Below, one piece after another: positions 10,843 through 22,700 of a stretch of 64,000 bases of DNA. The stretch is taken from the NCBI GenBank assembly GCA_032622095.1, contig CP136065.1, positions 219,462,151-219,526,150 on the forward strand. Direction: 5' to 3'. The position numbers were made by a program, and so were the translations under genes. This DNA comes from Siphonodentalium dalli. Lineage: Eukaryota; Mollusca; Scaphopoda; Gadilida; Siphonodentaliidae. Within the stretch, counting starts at the first letter, position 1. The number at the start of each line of letters is the position of its first letter. The notes beneath the pieces are model-generated. The model was not told where the DNA came from, searched no databases, and saw nothing but the letters and a program-made list of their open reading frames with translations.

Positions 10843-11522
10843 AGGCCTACTGAATTTTCGTATGCCCAGATAACATTATACACAAGATATTCCATTTTAT
10901 ATATATATATATTCCATCAGAATACTGAAAAACTGGCCTAGGAGTGTCCACCAAGTAATAGGGATTCTCAGATTCATTCCAAGACTTCCCACGTTGTCAA
11001 CCCAAAATGCATCAGAATTCAAACTAAGAGTTAGAGTTATTCCCCTTCCATTGAGCTTAATAGACTTTATAGTACAGCCCGGATCAAAATTAAGCACAGA
11101 ACACACCTTGGTACCTTGACAAAAACAACATGTTCCCAGTTTAATCCTCCGGATCAGTTGATAATACAATGTTTTGGAGCTTCCTCTTTCAAATGGTATA
11201 TAATATAGAATATGCAAGCCTTGAAATAGGGTGTCTGTCATTTACAGTATGAGGTCCCCAGAGGGTGAATTTAGTGATGCTACCCCGCATAGTAGGCTAG
11301 CATCACCAAATTCACCCTCTGGGAACCTCATTCTGCTGAGGTGTAAACAGAATGAGGTCCACAGAGGGTGAATTTGGTGATGCTAGCCCGCTATGCGGGG
11401 TAGCATCACTAAATTCACCCTCTGGGGACCTCATTCTGCAAATGACAGACACCCTATTTCAAGGCTTGAGAATATGTTGTATATAATGTGATCTGGTGAT
11501 TCGAAAATTAATTGGGCCTTTA
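10839..11522. mobile_element. Family J TTAA element, copy J1, with nested F4
   Basis: Termini TTAAAGGCCTACTGAATTTT and attaattgggcctttaa form an inverted repeat. The interior matches J2 (ttggagcttcctctttcaaa). The 114-codon minus-strand ORF at 10897..11241 is inside it and has no recognisable family. F4 is inserted at 11215..11468. Confidence 0.7.
11215..11468. mobile_element. Family F hAT-type MITE, copy F4 (intact)
   Basis: CAAGCCTTG ... CAAGGCTTG with exact 8-bp target duplication agaatatg at 11207..11214 and 11469..11476. Two hairpins within one global palindrome. 8-bp duplications and CA-start termini fit the hAT superfamily. Confidence 0.9.
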
Positions 11523-11777
11523 ACCCTTCCATGACTGGAGCTTCCTGAAATTTAGCAAAAACCCGTGCAAATGCATTCTCTTATACATGTATATGTGAGT
11601 CTCCCATAAGGAGCCTCGCATATATAAGAGAATACATTGGCCTAATAATATTTACCTTTACCTTGTAAACTTGTGCGTACTCTCCCTATGGGAAACTCCC
11701 ACATATAAGAGAATTCACTGGCACAGGATCTTTAATGCTGCACCAGCATAGCTCCTGTCCTGTCATGAAAAGGTTAA
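11519..11777. mobile_element. Family B piggyBac-type MITE, copy B1
   Basis: TTAACCCTTCCATGACTGGA ... tgtcatgaaaaggttaa. Two hairpins share the family A core but have the ctccc/gggag loop. Its left TTAA is shared with J1. Confidence 0.78.
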
Positions 11778-11893
11778 GAAATATTCAGATAATAATTAGG
11801 TTTTTTGTTGAACTTATTATCTGAACATTTCCCACCAATGAATAGGAATCATTTGTATTATATGTTCGTCTATCTTTCGTCTGCTTATATTTC

Positions 11894-12129
11894 CAAGCCT
11901 TGAAATGGCGTGGCTGTCATTTGCAGAATGAGGTCCCCAGAGGGTGAATTTAGCGGGCTAGCATCACCAAATTCACCTTCTGGGGACCTCATTCTGCTTA
12001 CACCTCAGCAGAATGAGGTTCCCAGAGGGTGAATTTGGTGATGCTAGCCCGCTATGCGGGATAGTATCACTAAATTCACCCTCTGGGGACCTCATTCTGC
12101 AAATGACAGACACTCTATTTCAAGGCTTG
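11894..12129. mobile_element. Family F hAT-type MITE, copy F5 (intact)
   Basis: Exact 8-bp target duplication tatatttc at 11886..11893 and 12130..12137. Inserted within the D8 element. The left hairpin has lost part of its loop. Confidence 0.9.
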
Positions 12130-12275
12130 TATATTTCCAAATGGACAATAGATCATTTCAATGCATTCTTCTATAATTGAATGGGAGAACACATTTAGTG
12201 ATGAATGTGTTAATCCCCTGTGGCAGTTTTAACCGTATTTATTCATTATTCATAATTCTATCTTGGTCTCTGGAT

Positions 12276-12619
12276 CAAGCCTGAGTTTAGTGTGCAGAAT
12301 GAGGTCCCCCAGAGGGTGAATTTAATGATGCTCTCCCACATAATGGGCTAGCATCACTAATTCACCCTCTGGGGACCTCATTCTGCTTAGATCTCATCTT
12401 CTCTGGAAAGTTTCTTTATTATCAAATTTCTATAGAAACTTTATCTCTATCCCCAAATTGGCAGATGACACATTGCATAATCAAGGTTCCCACTGGGTGT
12501 ACATCACAATATTCACCTTTTGGGAACTTCAATCTGAGTCTATGTCTCCCATAGTAGATGAGGCCATGCAGAATGAGATCCTCATTCTGCAAATGACAGA
12601 CACCCTAAACTCAGGCATG
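12276..12619. mobile_element. Family F long subtype, copy F6
   Basis: Starts caagcctgagtttagtgtg and ends caccctaaactcaggcatg. The inner segment carries gcagatgacacattgcataa and tctatgtctcccatag. Confidence 0.65.
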
Positions 12620-12639
12620 AACACTGACCTTCATATATT

Positions 12640-12893
12640 TTACTTTTTTAGTTTAGTTTCTCTATATCACCAAATAGGCAGACGACACATTGCATAATCG
12701 AGGTTCATCAAAATATTCACCATTTGGGAATTCAATCTCAGTCTATGTCTCCCATGGGAGATGTGACCATGTAGAATGAGGTTCCAAGAGGGTGAATTTG
12801 GTGATGCTTGCCCGCTATGTGGGATAGCATTACTAAATTCACCCTATGGAGACCTCATTCTGCAAATAACAGGCACACTAAACTCAGACTTGA
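12640..12893. mobile_element. Family F long subtype fragment, copy F7
   Basis: Inner segment (tctctatatcaccaaatagg) plus the right hairpin, ending cacactaaactcagacttg. The left hairpin is missing. Confidence 0.6.
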
Positions 12894-13122
12894 TTTGGAT
12901 GAGAATAGGAAGAAATATATATACTTCACCCATATTGAAGCAGAGTTTCATTAACATAAAGAGTGCCTACAAAGTGATTTGAATTTATCACATAAAAAAA
13001 ACTACATGGGAGTCGTGTGAATTTTTACTTAAAAGTTGCAATGTAGGCCAGATTGGACATGGATAATAAATAGCCTCAACCAACCTAGATCATGCCATGA
13101 ATATCTACTTCACTAACGCACA

Positions 13123-13339
13123 TACGGTAATGCCCTAATTAATCGACTCCATAAGCACAGCAGAATTATGGGTAATTTTTCAGGATTTAGTCGGAAATAT
13201 GGCTTGTTGCCATTCATCGGAAAGCTCTCGGGGAGAGCTTTCCGATGAATGGAAACAAGCCATATTTCCGACTTAATTCTAAAAAATTACCCATAATTCT
13301 GCTGTGGTTATGGAGTCGATTAATTAGGGCATTACTGTG
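13123..13339. mobile_element. Family E palindrome, copy E4
   Basis: tacggtaatgccctaattaa ... attagggcattactgt, about 217 bp. Both arms carry the copy-specific 'ccata' in place of 'cctta'. A few asymmetric changes also occur. Confidence 0.8.
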
Positions 13340-13382
13340 CAGGCATTAGCCAGAGTAGAGATTCATGGCATGATCTACAAGC

Positions 13383-13463
13383 AACCCAGTTTCGGTGTGA
13401 TAGTCGGGTAACCCAGTTTCGGTGTGATAGTCGGGTAACCCAGTTTCGGTGTGATAGTCAGTT
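13383..13463. repeat. 27-bp tandem repeat, three units
   Basis: Unit aacccagtttcggtgtgata + gtcgggt at 13383, 13410 and 13437. The third is diverged at its end. Confidence 0.9.
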
Positions 13464-13775
13464 AACCCGGGAGAACAATTAGCCTGTATGTGTTGATTCC
13501 CAGATTACTTTACAGATGAGAATTTGGAAAATGTTAATGAATAAGAATAGTTTACAGTGTTCGCGCTGGACCGAAAAAATCTTGTGGCCAAAAGTTTAGC
13601 CAAATGAAAATTTTATTAGTCAAATGAAAAATACTTTGGCCAAATTAAAAAAACTTTGGCCAAATTAAATCCTCATTTTCTCAGCGCTTCACAATTAATG
13701 ACTAAAATATTTGTTTTAAACTTTATTTGTTACTCAGAATAAAAAACATAACTAAAACAACACAAAAACAACTTT

Positions 13776-13900
13776 AAAACTATTAGTTTATCCCTGCACA
13801 CCAGTGTGTTCTAATTAAAACTATTAGTTTATCCCTGCACACCAGTGTGTTCTAATTAAAACTATTAGTTTATCCCTGCACACCAGTGTGTTCTAATTAA
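13776..13900. repeat. 41-bp tandem repeat, three units
   Basis: Unit aaaactattagtttatccct + gcacaccagtgtgttctaat + t, starting at 13776, 13817 and 13858, essentially identical. Contiguous units, hence a satellite-like array and not a CRISPR. Confidence 0.92.
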
Positions 13901-14501
13901 AATGGAGTACATTAGAATTTTAATAACAGGAAAAAGTATGGCTAATTTAAATTCACTAAGTATTTTTTCAATAAAATATTAACAAAATCGGATGAAATTC
14001 TTCACTCAAGTTCACTGTGTGCTTAATCTCTCCACAATTAAACATGTTTTATGAATCTTTGAATATTCTATATTTCTCAGCTGACCTGAGTCGATCCATA
14101 TATTCTCACACCAAACAAATGATGGAGAGATGAAAAATCAGGAGCCTGAGGTTATTTGTGTAAAATCATCGGTATAATGACCCATAAATCAATGATAACA
14201 TCTACACCATAGTGTAAACACAGATACCACATGTATCATTTATTTCACCCATGGTCGCTGGCAGCAGGCCACATTTTTTATTTATATCATAATATTCATT
14301 TGGCATTAATTTCAATAACAATAAAATACCTTGCTTTTAACAACAAAAATGTAACCACTTACTGCTCATTTGAGATTTATACATTTACTGTTATATTATT
14401 CTGAAAAATGGTTGGCTATTCACATTGTTTAACACTCTTAGAGCTCTTTCCATCAATGTATCACATTATTATAATCAATAAATTTGAAAAATGATCAAGG
14501 A

Positions 14502-14543
14502 GATATGGGTTGATACAAAAATCGGACTTGGCACTGAAAGGGT
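14502..14543. mobile_element. Family C terminus (fragment)
   Basis: tatgggttgatacaaaaatc and then ggcactgaaagggttaa, the outer end of a family C element. No opposite end was found nearby. Confidence 0.5.
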
Positions 14544-14611
14544 TAAGACTGTCCCTATAGGACATATTGGATGCAGGATACTATCCTCAGGGAAACATTT
14601 ACTGAAATGAA

Positions 14612-14890
14612 CCCTTCCTTTACTAAATGGATTCTTCCGTTAATTTATAACAGTATACACAGGTATACACTGGAGTGGTATATTATTCATTTGGAGGGGT
14701 GTCCAGAAAAAATCAGCAGACAACTAACAGACAAAAATATAACCGAAGAGCAGAAGAATTCCTATTCATTGGTGGGAAATTTTCAGATAATATGTTCAAC
14801 AAACCACCTATTTGTTGAACTTATTATCTGAACATTTCCAAAGGGAACTACTCATCGTTGAGTATATAAGTACAGAATGGGTGAACGTTA
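14612..14890. mobile_element. Family D element, copy D1
   Basis: Opposite orientation. Contains the central inverted repeat cagataatatgttcaacaaa / ttgttgaacttattatctga and ends gtacagaatgggtgaac. Adjoins the C fragment. Confidence 0.6.
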
Positions 14891-15389
14891 GTGTATTTGT
14901 AATACTATGTATCTTGAATGTACAGATGGGAAATGAAATAATGTTTACACTAATATCCATGTAGCTAGTACAATCATAATTTCTACAGAAATTCATTTAT
15001 GTAAGATACAGGTGTATGAGAGGCCGAAAATTCACACTTAAACTATTTTTACTTAGAAAAACTGTATCTTTGTTAATAAATCACATTTTTATGAAAGAGA
15101 TCAAACTTCCTGTTACCGGTAAGAGAATTTTTTTTTTTTTTTGGAATGAATATATGAATTTGTTTTAAGAGACATTCAGTTTCTCTTTAACTCTTAAGAT
15201 TGATTGCACTCATTACAACAGAAATTAATTAATATTTTAATCTCCTATACCTCAATTTAAAGTGGAATCCAGTCATTTATTTAGTCTGGTAATTGACTCA
15301 TTTTAACTTTTTGGGACATTCAGTGGTTCACTATAAAATTTCTGGTGAAATTTCAATAAACAGAGTTGAATTTTCTTAATAATGACTGA

Positions 15390-15640
15390 AATTTATTAAA
15401 GATGCATTAATTATCCAAATTAATGCTCCTAATTTACTATTTCTTTGGCTTTGGGGTAAAATATATTTGATTCGAGTCGAGGAACCCACCCATCAAAGCT
15501 CGGAGTGATCAGAATTCGAATTTTGAAGTTTTTTATTTCTCGAGATGTGCAATTATTTGTGGCCCAGAAAAAACGTTGTCAAATGAACGGTCTCGGACAA
15601 AATTGGGGATGAAGATGGATAACTCTAAAATCCAGTGATA
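15390..15640. repeat. Dispersed repeat K, copy 1
   Basis: Contains ttgattcgagtcgaggaacc and acccatcaaagctcggagtg, also found near 38.9 and 61.5 kb. No termini were defined. Confidence 0.55.
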
Positions 15641-15890
15641 ATACGGCAAAATTTCGTGATACCGTACTCAAGTGATAATACGGCCATATTTTGTTGAACA
15701 AAATGTTGATAAATAACACGTTTTGTGAAATTTTATACCTTAGTTGATGGCGGTTAGAATTATTCTTTTGCAATTAATCGATTCTGATAACTAAAATTTA
15801 ATTCCTTTTACCACCCGCCCCCTCTACCATCCATCCCAGCTCAATATGTGTCTGTTCGTCTGTTCGTAGAATAACATGTCCGAATACTTC

Positions 15891-16252
15891 TTAAAGGCCC
15901 ACTCAGTTTTCGAACCTCCAGATTACATTATATAAAATATATGCCATATTATATACCATTTGAAAGAGGAAGCTCCAAAACATTGTATTATCAACTTATC
16001 CGGTGTAATAAACTGTGGACATGTTTTTTTTTAGTTGCCAACACTTTTTGTCATCAAGATTGAAGTAAAAATCATTCTATGATTTCAGCAGTTTTCGATT
16101 TCTCTGTGGGCATCTTTTGAGACACAGATGTTTCAAATAGTGATGAATTATAGTATTTTAATCATATGTTATGGCATAGATTGTTATTAAAAACCGTATA
16201 TCAAGTCACCATAAAAAATAATCGGCGACTCGAAAATTAAGTGGGCCTTTAA
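15891..16252. mobile_element. Family J TTAA element, copy J2
   Basis: TTAAAGGCCCACTCAGTTTT ... attaagtgggcctttaa, TTAA at both ends, 362 bp. Lies about 350 bases upstream of the PCF11 ATG, close to the promoter. Confidence 0.75.
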
Positions 16253-16405
16253 TCTTTGTTATTTTGTTCTGCACTATAGGTGTAACGTGGGTTAACAGAG
16301 ATCAACATCTGGATATAAACGGAGTATTCGGAGTGATTAGAAGAAACACACCTGTGGATTGCCCTATATTCAGATGTTACCGACGATTTGACTGGTTAAT
16401 CTGTG

Positions 16406-16437
16406 TCACGTGACTGCATTTTCGCATACCAGCCAAT
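16406..16437 (+). promoter_or_regulatory. PCF11 upstream E-box and CCAAT box
   Basis: TCACGTGA, a palindromic E-box, at 16406..16413 and CCAAT at 16433..16437, about 165-195 bases upstream of the PCF11 ATG. Both are common in housekeeping promoters. No TATA box is obvious nearer the start codon. The transcription start cannot be placed. Confidence 0.35.
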
Positions 16438-16599
16438 CAAAGTTTAGGATTAGTCGACAGCGCAACGACGTAATTCACAACAGGATCGAGGTTACATTGA
16501 ATAGGGAAGCCATTTGTACAGATAAGAAATTCACCTCTAAAATGTATAATTTGTGATTAATTTAGTGTGTATATTCCTTATTCCTTCGCAACAAAAGAT

Positions 16600-16755
16600 A
16601 TGGCAGAAGATGAAGCCGTTGAAGACTTTCGTGCTACGCTTGTGGACTTGAATTTCAACAGTAAACCACAGATCAATATGTTGACCATGCTGGCGGAGGA
16701 CAACATTCCGAATGCTTTCCGGATCGTTCAAGTTATTGAAAATCACATCAAACAG
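16600..16755 (+). CDS. PCF11: PCF11 exon 1: N-terminal half of CID
   Basis: Residues 1-52, starting MAEDEAVEDFRATLVDLNFN and containing SKPQINMLTMLAEDN, the signature of the PCF11 CTD-interacting domain (helices 1-3). Donor gttatt at 16756, phase 0. The N-terminus is shorter than in vertebrates, which carry an Ala/Gly-rich leader. If the intron is retained, translation would stop three codons in, at 16768..16770. Confidence 0.93.
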
Positions 16756-19700
16756 GTTATTTTATGTTGATATTATTTATTCTCATTGTCTGTCCTATAC
16801 AAATTGATTATATATATTTCAACAAAATAATGAATGGAATCATGGGGTTGGCAACATTAGCTATTTTATCGGCGATGCCGCCAAATGATGGCAAATATTC
16901 CTTTTTTTGTTGGTCAAATTAAATCACCATAAAAAAAAACAAAAAAGTAAGACACCTTTACAGTGGTTTTATCAATTAAGGTGAAATAAGTGTATTTTTT
17001 AAAAAGAAAAGTGTATGTTCCATCACATATTGGTGTATCCTTGTATTGTAACATTGGGTCATTCTGAACTTTTAACTTAATTTGGCTATTCAATTTGATT
17101 ATGTAAATTATTTTTACTTTGTTCCCAAAGTCAAAACTTTAATCTCAAAACTGGGCCATTATTTATGCCAATGCAGGCTATTCAAAAATTGTCAGCGATG
17201 GGTGAATGTAAAACTAATTTCCTGGTTTTCAACGAAGCTCCCTGTCATAGAATTTTGCACATTTGAATTTTTGTACATGACATTTTGTGGATTGTCCACA
17301 ACATTACGGTTTTGCAGGAGTTAACTTTTTGTTGAAGTTAAAGTTGCCAAACTACTTTAAATCTGTATCTGTTGTCGTGTTGATAAAATGAAACTGCTTT
17401 TATTATTTAAAAATCCATGAACTCTCGCAATATCAGTCGCTTAAATTTGCTATCTTGACACTGATCTTGAAGATATAAACCACCTGCATTGAGTCGCCCA
17501 ATCATATTTTAGAAATAAGCTTTTAATCAGTGTTTTGAAAGGCTGTATATGCTTATCTGTTGAAACGTCCATGGCAGGATAATTTGTTCCATTTTGATTT
17601 CCCTACTAATACCATTGGTGATAAATTTCCTGTGTCCATGTGCATGCCAAGCTTTTTTTTATAAGGCCCACTTTGCAAACAAGCAAACCATTGAGGCAAA
17701 TTTTTAGGAACTGAGTGATATAAAGTTAACCATCATGCATTTCCATATTACTGTTAGAGATGTATTTGTTTGAATGTATCAGTAGTTCTAGAAATACTTT
17801 AATATTATACTACAATACTTTTGTAAATTCTGGCATAAGTCTCAGTTCAATATTGTTTGCCGTCCTTGTTTCGAAATAAATTGTTATCTCATTTGTTATA
17901 TCTCCTCATTTTGAACCTATCTTTACCTTGTGCCTAAAGGGGTATCTGATTGGATTGAAATTTGAAACAGTTGCATCTTCTGATAAATTTTTAGGAAGTT
18001 TGTATTTAGTTTATTACTCTCAAGTGCTGAATAAGCATGTATGCTTATTAATTTCCAGATAATTATTCAACCTCTATGGATGTTATTTGGCCCTGTATGC
18101 TACATTACTCTCGGGCTCCAAATAAAAGTGCAGGCCCCAATAATAGTGCAGGGGGGGAATTTCATTGAAAGTTAATAAAAGTGCAGACCCAAATAATAGT
18201 GCAGGGGAAACTCTGAGCAAAACATCAACTGTTAAACATATTATTTTTACAGTTCGTGTACATAGTACATAGTACGGTATGTGTCATGTGGTGTTTTATT
18301 CAGTATTTAAATGTTCACATGTGTGTCATATACAAATGTACATGCATAAAGATATAAACTGATCATTTTGGTATCAGTCATAGAAATCTTGAGTTTGTGC
18401 TGATTTCAATTTTCATAACCTGAAAATTAATAAACGTGCAGACCCAAATAAGCACTGTGCAGGGGGGGGGGGGGGGGAATTTCCCAAGAAAATAATAAAC
18501 GTGCATGCATGTTTATTTGGAGCCCAAGAGTAATTTATTTTATCTTATATCAATCTGCCCAAAATTTTTGCCTTTTAATGTCCATCGGGATAATAATGGA
18601 GTGACAGTTTGTAAATTTCATACCGGGGTTTTGACTCGAGCCATATAGTTTCTGCCCTGTACTGTTATTTAATTTTATAGCAACATTTCCCACCCTGACA
18701 TATACTGTTAGTCTTATTCCACCATGTACTGTTATTTGGTGCTCAGAGTATTGGGACTAATGGAATTCTTCAGCAACAATTGAAGATGGAGTCTCTCTTT
18801 ACATACCGGGTATAAAACTTCCTACATGTACATTGTAACAAGTTCATCTTGATCACTGGTGATATTATAACGTATCTACCGGTATGATAAATGGATATTA
18901 TTTTGAATTCAAGTTTTTCCGAAAGACGGGTCACTGAATTTCAGCAGATACAACTTTTCAATTTCAATCATCACAATAAAAAAATCGTAAGTCTGGATTC
19001 CATCAGACATTATAACATCTCATGCCCGGATGTTGCTGCTGACTCAAATACTATTTTAATGTAGTTAAATGTGGATATTGAACTCTGAGATTATATTCTG
19101 TTTATTGATCCAAACTTTCAAGTACATTTTTGTCTTCTTTTTTCCCTCTATTACAATATTAAGAAATCTGTACTCCCGTGTACATTGTGAAGTCAAAGCT
19201 GACAACTGATTTTCATAAATTTTTAAAATAATTTAATCAATAAATCAATCAATGCAACACAAAAACAAATTCAGTCACTATATTCATTGAAATTGATTTG
19301 AATAATACTTGAAAAGTTAAGCAGCAATATCCAGAAGGAGAAAATAATGGCGCTCTCTTGAAGCCACAAATTGTGTTCAAGCACTGATTATTTTTTTTAT
19401 ACTTGGGAAGTAAAAGCATTGAAAAATCGGCCAACAGTTGAAGAAAAAAAGTTTAGTCGAAAAGTTATAGCTCAATTTGTATGTACTTGTACCAATATAC
19501 TCAATGTTTTGCCGGTTTTGGCAGCAATCGCAACACTCATCTAATCAGCTTATGGTAACTCCAACACAGATTTTTATAGAAAACCATGCAGGAATTAATG
19601 GATCGGATTGGCCTCTTTTTTTTTATAATTGAGATTTATTTCACTATTGTCATATTGGTAGAAACATTTGACACAGAAAAGCTGGAAGCCTAGAATCTTT

Positions 19701-22700
19701 TTAACCTGCTTGTCAGATCTAAAGTGTAAGTTATAAATTATGTATTGTAATATATTTGAACCATGTGTGGCTTCAAGATGGCAAGTCGGAAACAAGCGCC
19801 TCAGGCTAGGAGTTCACTCTTGATATCAGAACTTGGATTTTGTTTAGTGCATTCAATAATAATAGTCTTTTGACTGACACAATAGTGCTTGTACATGGTC
19901 TCACATTTGAAAAGCAGTGGATGAAAAAGTATGCATCTCACAATACACATCGTTCAATACACACTGTATTTGACTTGGAAAAAATGACAGCAATTGTTCA
20001 ACTGTTCAATTGCTTCAAATATTTTTTTTTTTTTTAGATGTGTATCAGTATTTACTTAAAGTAGTCAAGATATTTTGGTTTATCTGACCAAATCCAAATT
20101 GTAAATATGATATTCACTGCATTTTGCTTTTGGTCGTCAGCAGTGGTATCCATGGTACCTATTTAACATGTGCTCCTTATACTGTACCACGCAGTACCAG
20201 TGTTGGGGAGCTAATTACTTTTGAAATTTTGATTAGCAAATACAGATACATGTACATGTAACCTCACATTGACATGATTAGATAGAATTGTTCTAAAATC
20301 ATAAAATTCATACCAAATTGCATAGCTGTTAACCAAGTTTGGGTAGCAAATTGCGATGCGATACCAGATTTGCCCATTATTCAGGCAACCATGATATATA
20401 CTAGGAGAAGAATCTGAGATGTTCAAAGTCACCCGACTGACTGGCCTCAAGACCCATACGGCCATAGAAATCGCACATCTCAACATGCACTTCAAAATCT
20501 ATTGTCTGTTCTTTTCCTACCAAGGTACTCCAGTGTTCCAATTAAAACTGCATTCCAAATTTAGTTGTATACTTACAAAAAGAAAATAATAATCATGGAC
20601 ATCAGGTATGCCTAAACACCTTACAATTGCACTTGATTTAGAAAAAAAAACAAACATACAGCTCATGTGGTAATACCGGTATTATAACAAGGTTGTTCTT
20701 GCTTCAAGTTGCATGGAATCTACATACCCGGTATATGAGTCATAAGTTTAGTAAAAAGTAAGCATAAATACCAGTAATGGCAGACCCAAAAGTGAACATT
20801 GTGTTTGGATTTTTGTTCTGTATAAAATTGGAATGCACTATAGTTTGAGCTCAAGAGTACTTGGAAGAAGGTGAATGATCTTTTTAGTCTCAAATACAAT
20901 CTAGTAGTTGTAAATTTCTGTCACATTCAATGGATCAATATATTTGAATAAATGCATGAAATTTGTGGTATTTATATGCAGCCTCCTACTGGTAGGAAAG
21001 TCCTAGAAATAAGTTTATCACAAAATTGATTAACTTCTAGATTGAAATTTATCTGCTATCAACTTTGTGCAGAGCACAGCATTACCAACCATGTTAGAAA
21101 AGAGCTTAACCATGAATAATCAATACTCTATTATAATGTTAGGTCTTACATTTTCAATGTAATTTACTGTGAACCAGTTTTTTATTTGATTTTTGAGATA
21201 GTTTCTATGAATACATTCAATACATGTAGAAGTACAGTTGGTCATTCCATTTCTTATAAAGTCTATATGAAAGCATATCTTGTATATATTGACCTAGGTG
21301 TATATCTTTTGATTCCTGAACTGTGACGGAAGCTAGCAACCATTTAGATTTAATTTGAGGTTCCAAGATTATACCTTTCTCTAAAACTTGCCACATTTTC
21401 AAGTACCAGTATTGGTTCTTGTCACTCCCATATAAAGGTATGCAGAGATGCTACCAACTCAAAATTACTTACTACATTCTCCAGGTATATTATGCCGCTT
21501 TAGCCTGATGACCCAAATTGCACCCCGATCCTTTCACCAAAATTACGGCATGCAAAGAAGCATTTTATCCCTTGTGTGAGAATCGCACCACATGCATGTT
21601 ATCGTACATGCTTGGAAGCTGTTGGGGAAATTGTTTGCTTCAAAACTAATGTAATGTGGATTAATAAGTTTTCGGAACAAATTCTTTTCCTTGATTTCAT
21701 AAATGGCCAAGGCCTGGATGAGTGGATGGTGATTAAATTACCAAAAGGCGTCATGAATAGTCTTTACTTTTGGCTGCTTGCGAACACGTAATTGAAGCCC
21801 TTGGGAAAACAATCCTGAAAATTGCTCAGTATTGTAATGACCTTGGATTGGAGTTGAAATTTTTTTGAGAAATGACCTTCAATTTAATTAGGTCTGATCT
21901 GTGGAATCCTGTAATTAGGAATTTCAGTATAAAATATTGTACCATACATGAGTTTGATATAACCCGACTCCCAAGGTAACTATATCCCAAGAGAGCTTTA
22001 CCCTTCTGTTGAAGCCGTGCCCTTCTGTTGAAGCCGTGTCGCGACTGCCGCCCCCCCACCCCACCCCGCCCTAATCAACACCCACAAACCCGCCCCCGGT
22101 GACTAAGTTACTAAGGGGCGTAGCTATGCTCTAATTAATCGACCCTCATTAACAACGTTGATCAGCTCATACTCAATCGGATTGATGCGATCAATCAGTC
22201 AATTATTCCGCCTCCGACCTCGGTACCACATCACAATCCTGGTTAGACTATTGTTCATGCAGTGTTTACAAGAATATAATTTTTTTTTAATGTCAGCATT
22301 GTGACCACAACCGTGAATGTGTTTATATTTGGCGTGGCTTCAGCTGCATTGATTGCAAATGTCGGTTGGTGACCAACTTCGTATGTTGAATAAACCATAA
22401 ACAAATTATTAATTGAAATATTTTGTGTTTAGTTAACATGAAAATAAATATACCCCTGATGGTGTAGATATGGAATTTGTGAATTGAAAACTTGTCGATT
22501 GAAAATGGCACCGGTCTAACGCTGTTGTGTTTACAATTAATTGAAGCATACATTGTTGATGTAGCTTCCCAACGATGGCAAAGCTGATTCAATGTTCAAC
22601 AAGTTTTACAGGCATTATTTCTCTCCAGGGAGATAACCAAGGTCTTTAATAAAGTATAGACTATACACTTCAAATTGATAACCTCAATCCTAAAGTACAA

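Larger units (their letters stand above)
10402..12212. mobile_element. Family D element split by an A3-J1-B1 insertion train, copy D8
   Basis: The left part (10402..10441, taaatactcgatgagtagtt) and right part (from 11778, attcagataataattagg, to gaatgtgttaa) together make a D element. A3, J1 and B1 sit between them, and F5 lies further in. The outer D sequence is continuous if the inserts are removed at a TTAA. Confidence 0.65.
7514..16599. other. Intergenic region between SLC30A9 and PCF11
   Basis: No ORF here has family features or splice context that I recognise. 7514..9230 is SLC30A9 3' UTR and unique AT-rich sequence with one minisatellite. 9238..13340 is dense in E, F, A, J, B and D elements. 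13383..13900 has two tandem repeats. 14600..14900 is a D element. 15390..16252 has a K repeat and a J element, and PCF11 upstream sequence follows. Confidence 0.6.

Noticed and set aside
10897-11241. 114-codon minus-strand ORF
   Set aside because: Lies wholly inside transposon J1, has no recognisable motif, and the homologous part of J2 is not open.
13776-13900. CRISPR-like array
   Set aside because: The 41-bp units are contiguous with no unique spacers, and the sequence is eukaryotic.
16567-16599. Upstream GTG-initiated extension of PCF11
   Set aside because: Would need a non-ATG start. The ATG at 16600 directly precedes the conserved domain and has a purine at -3.
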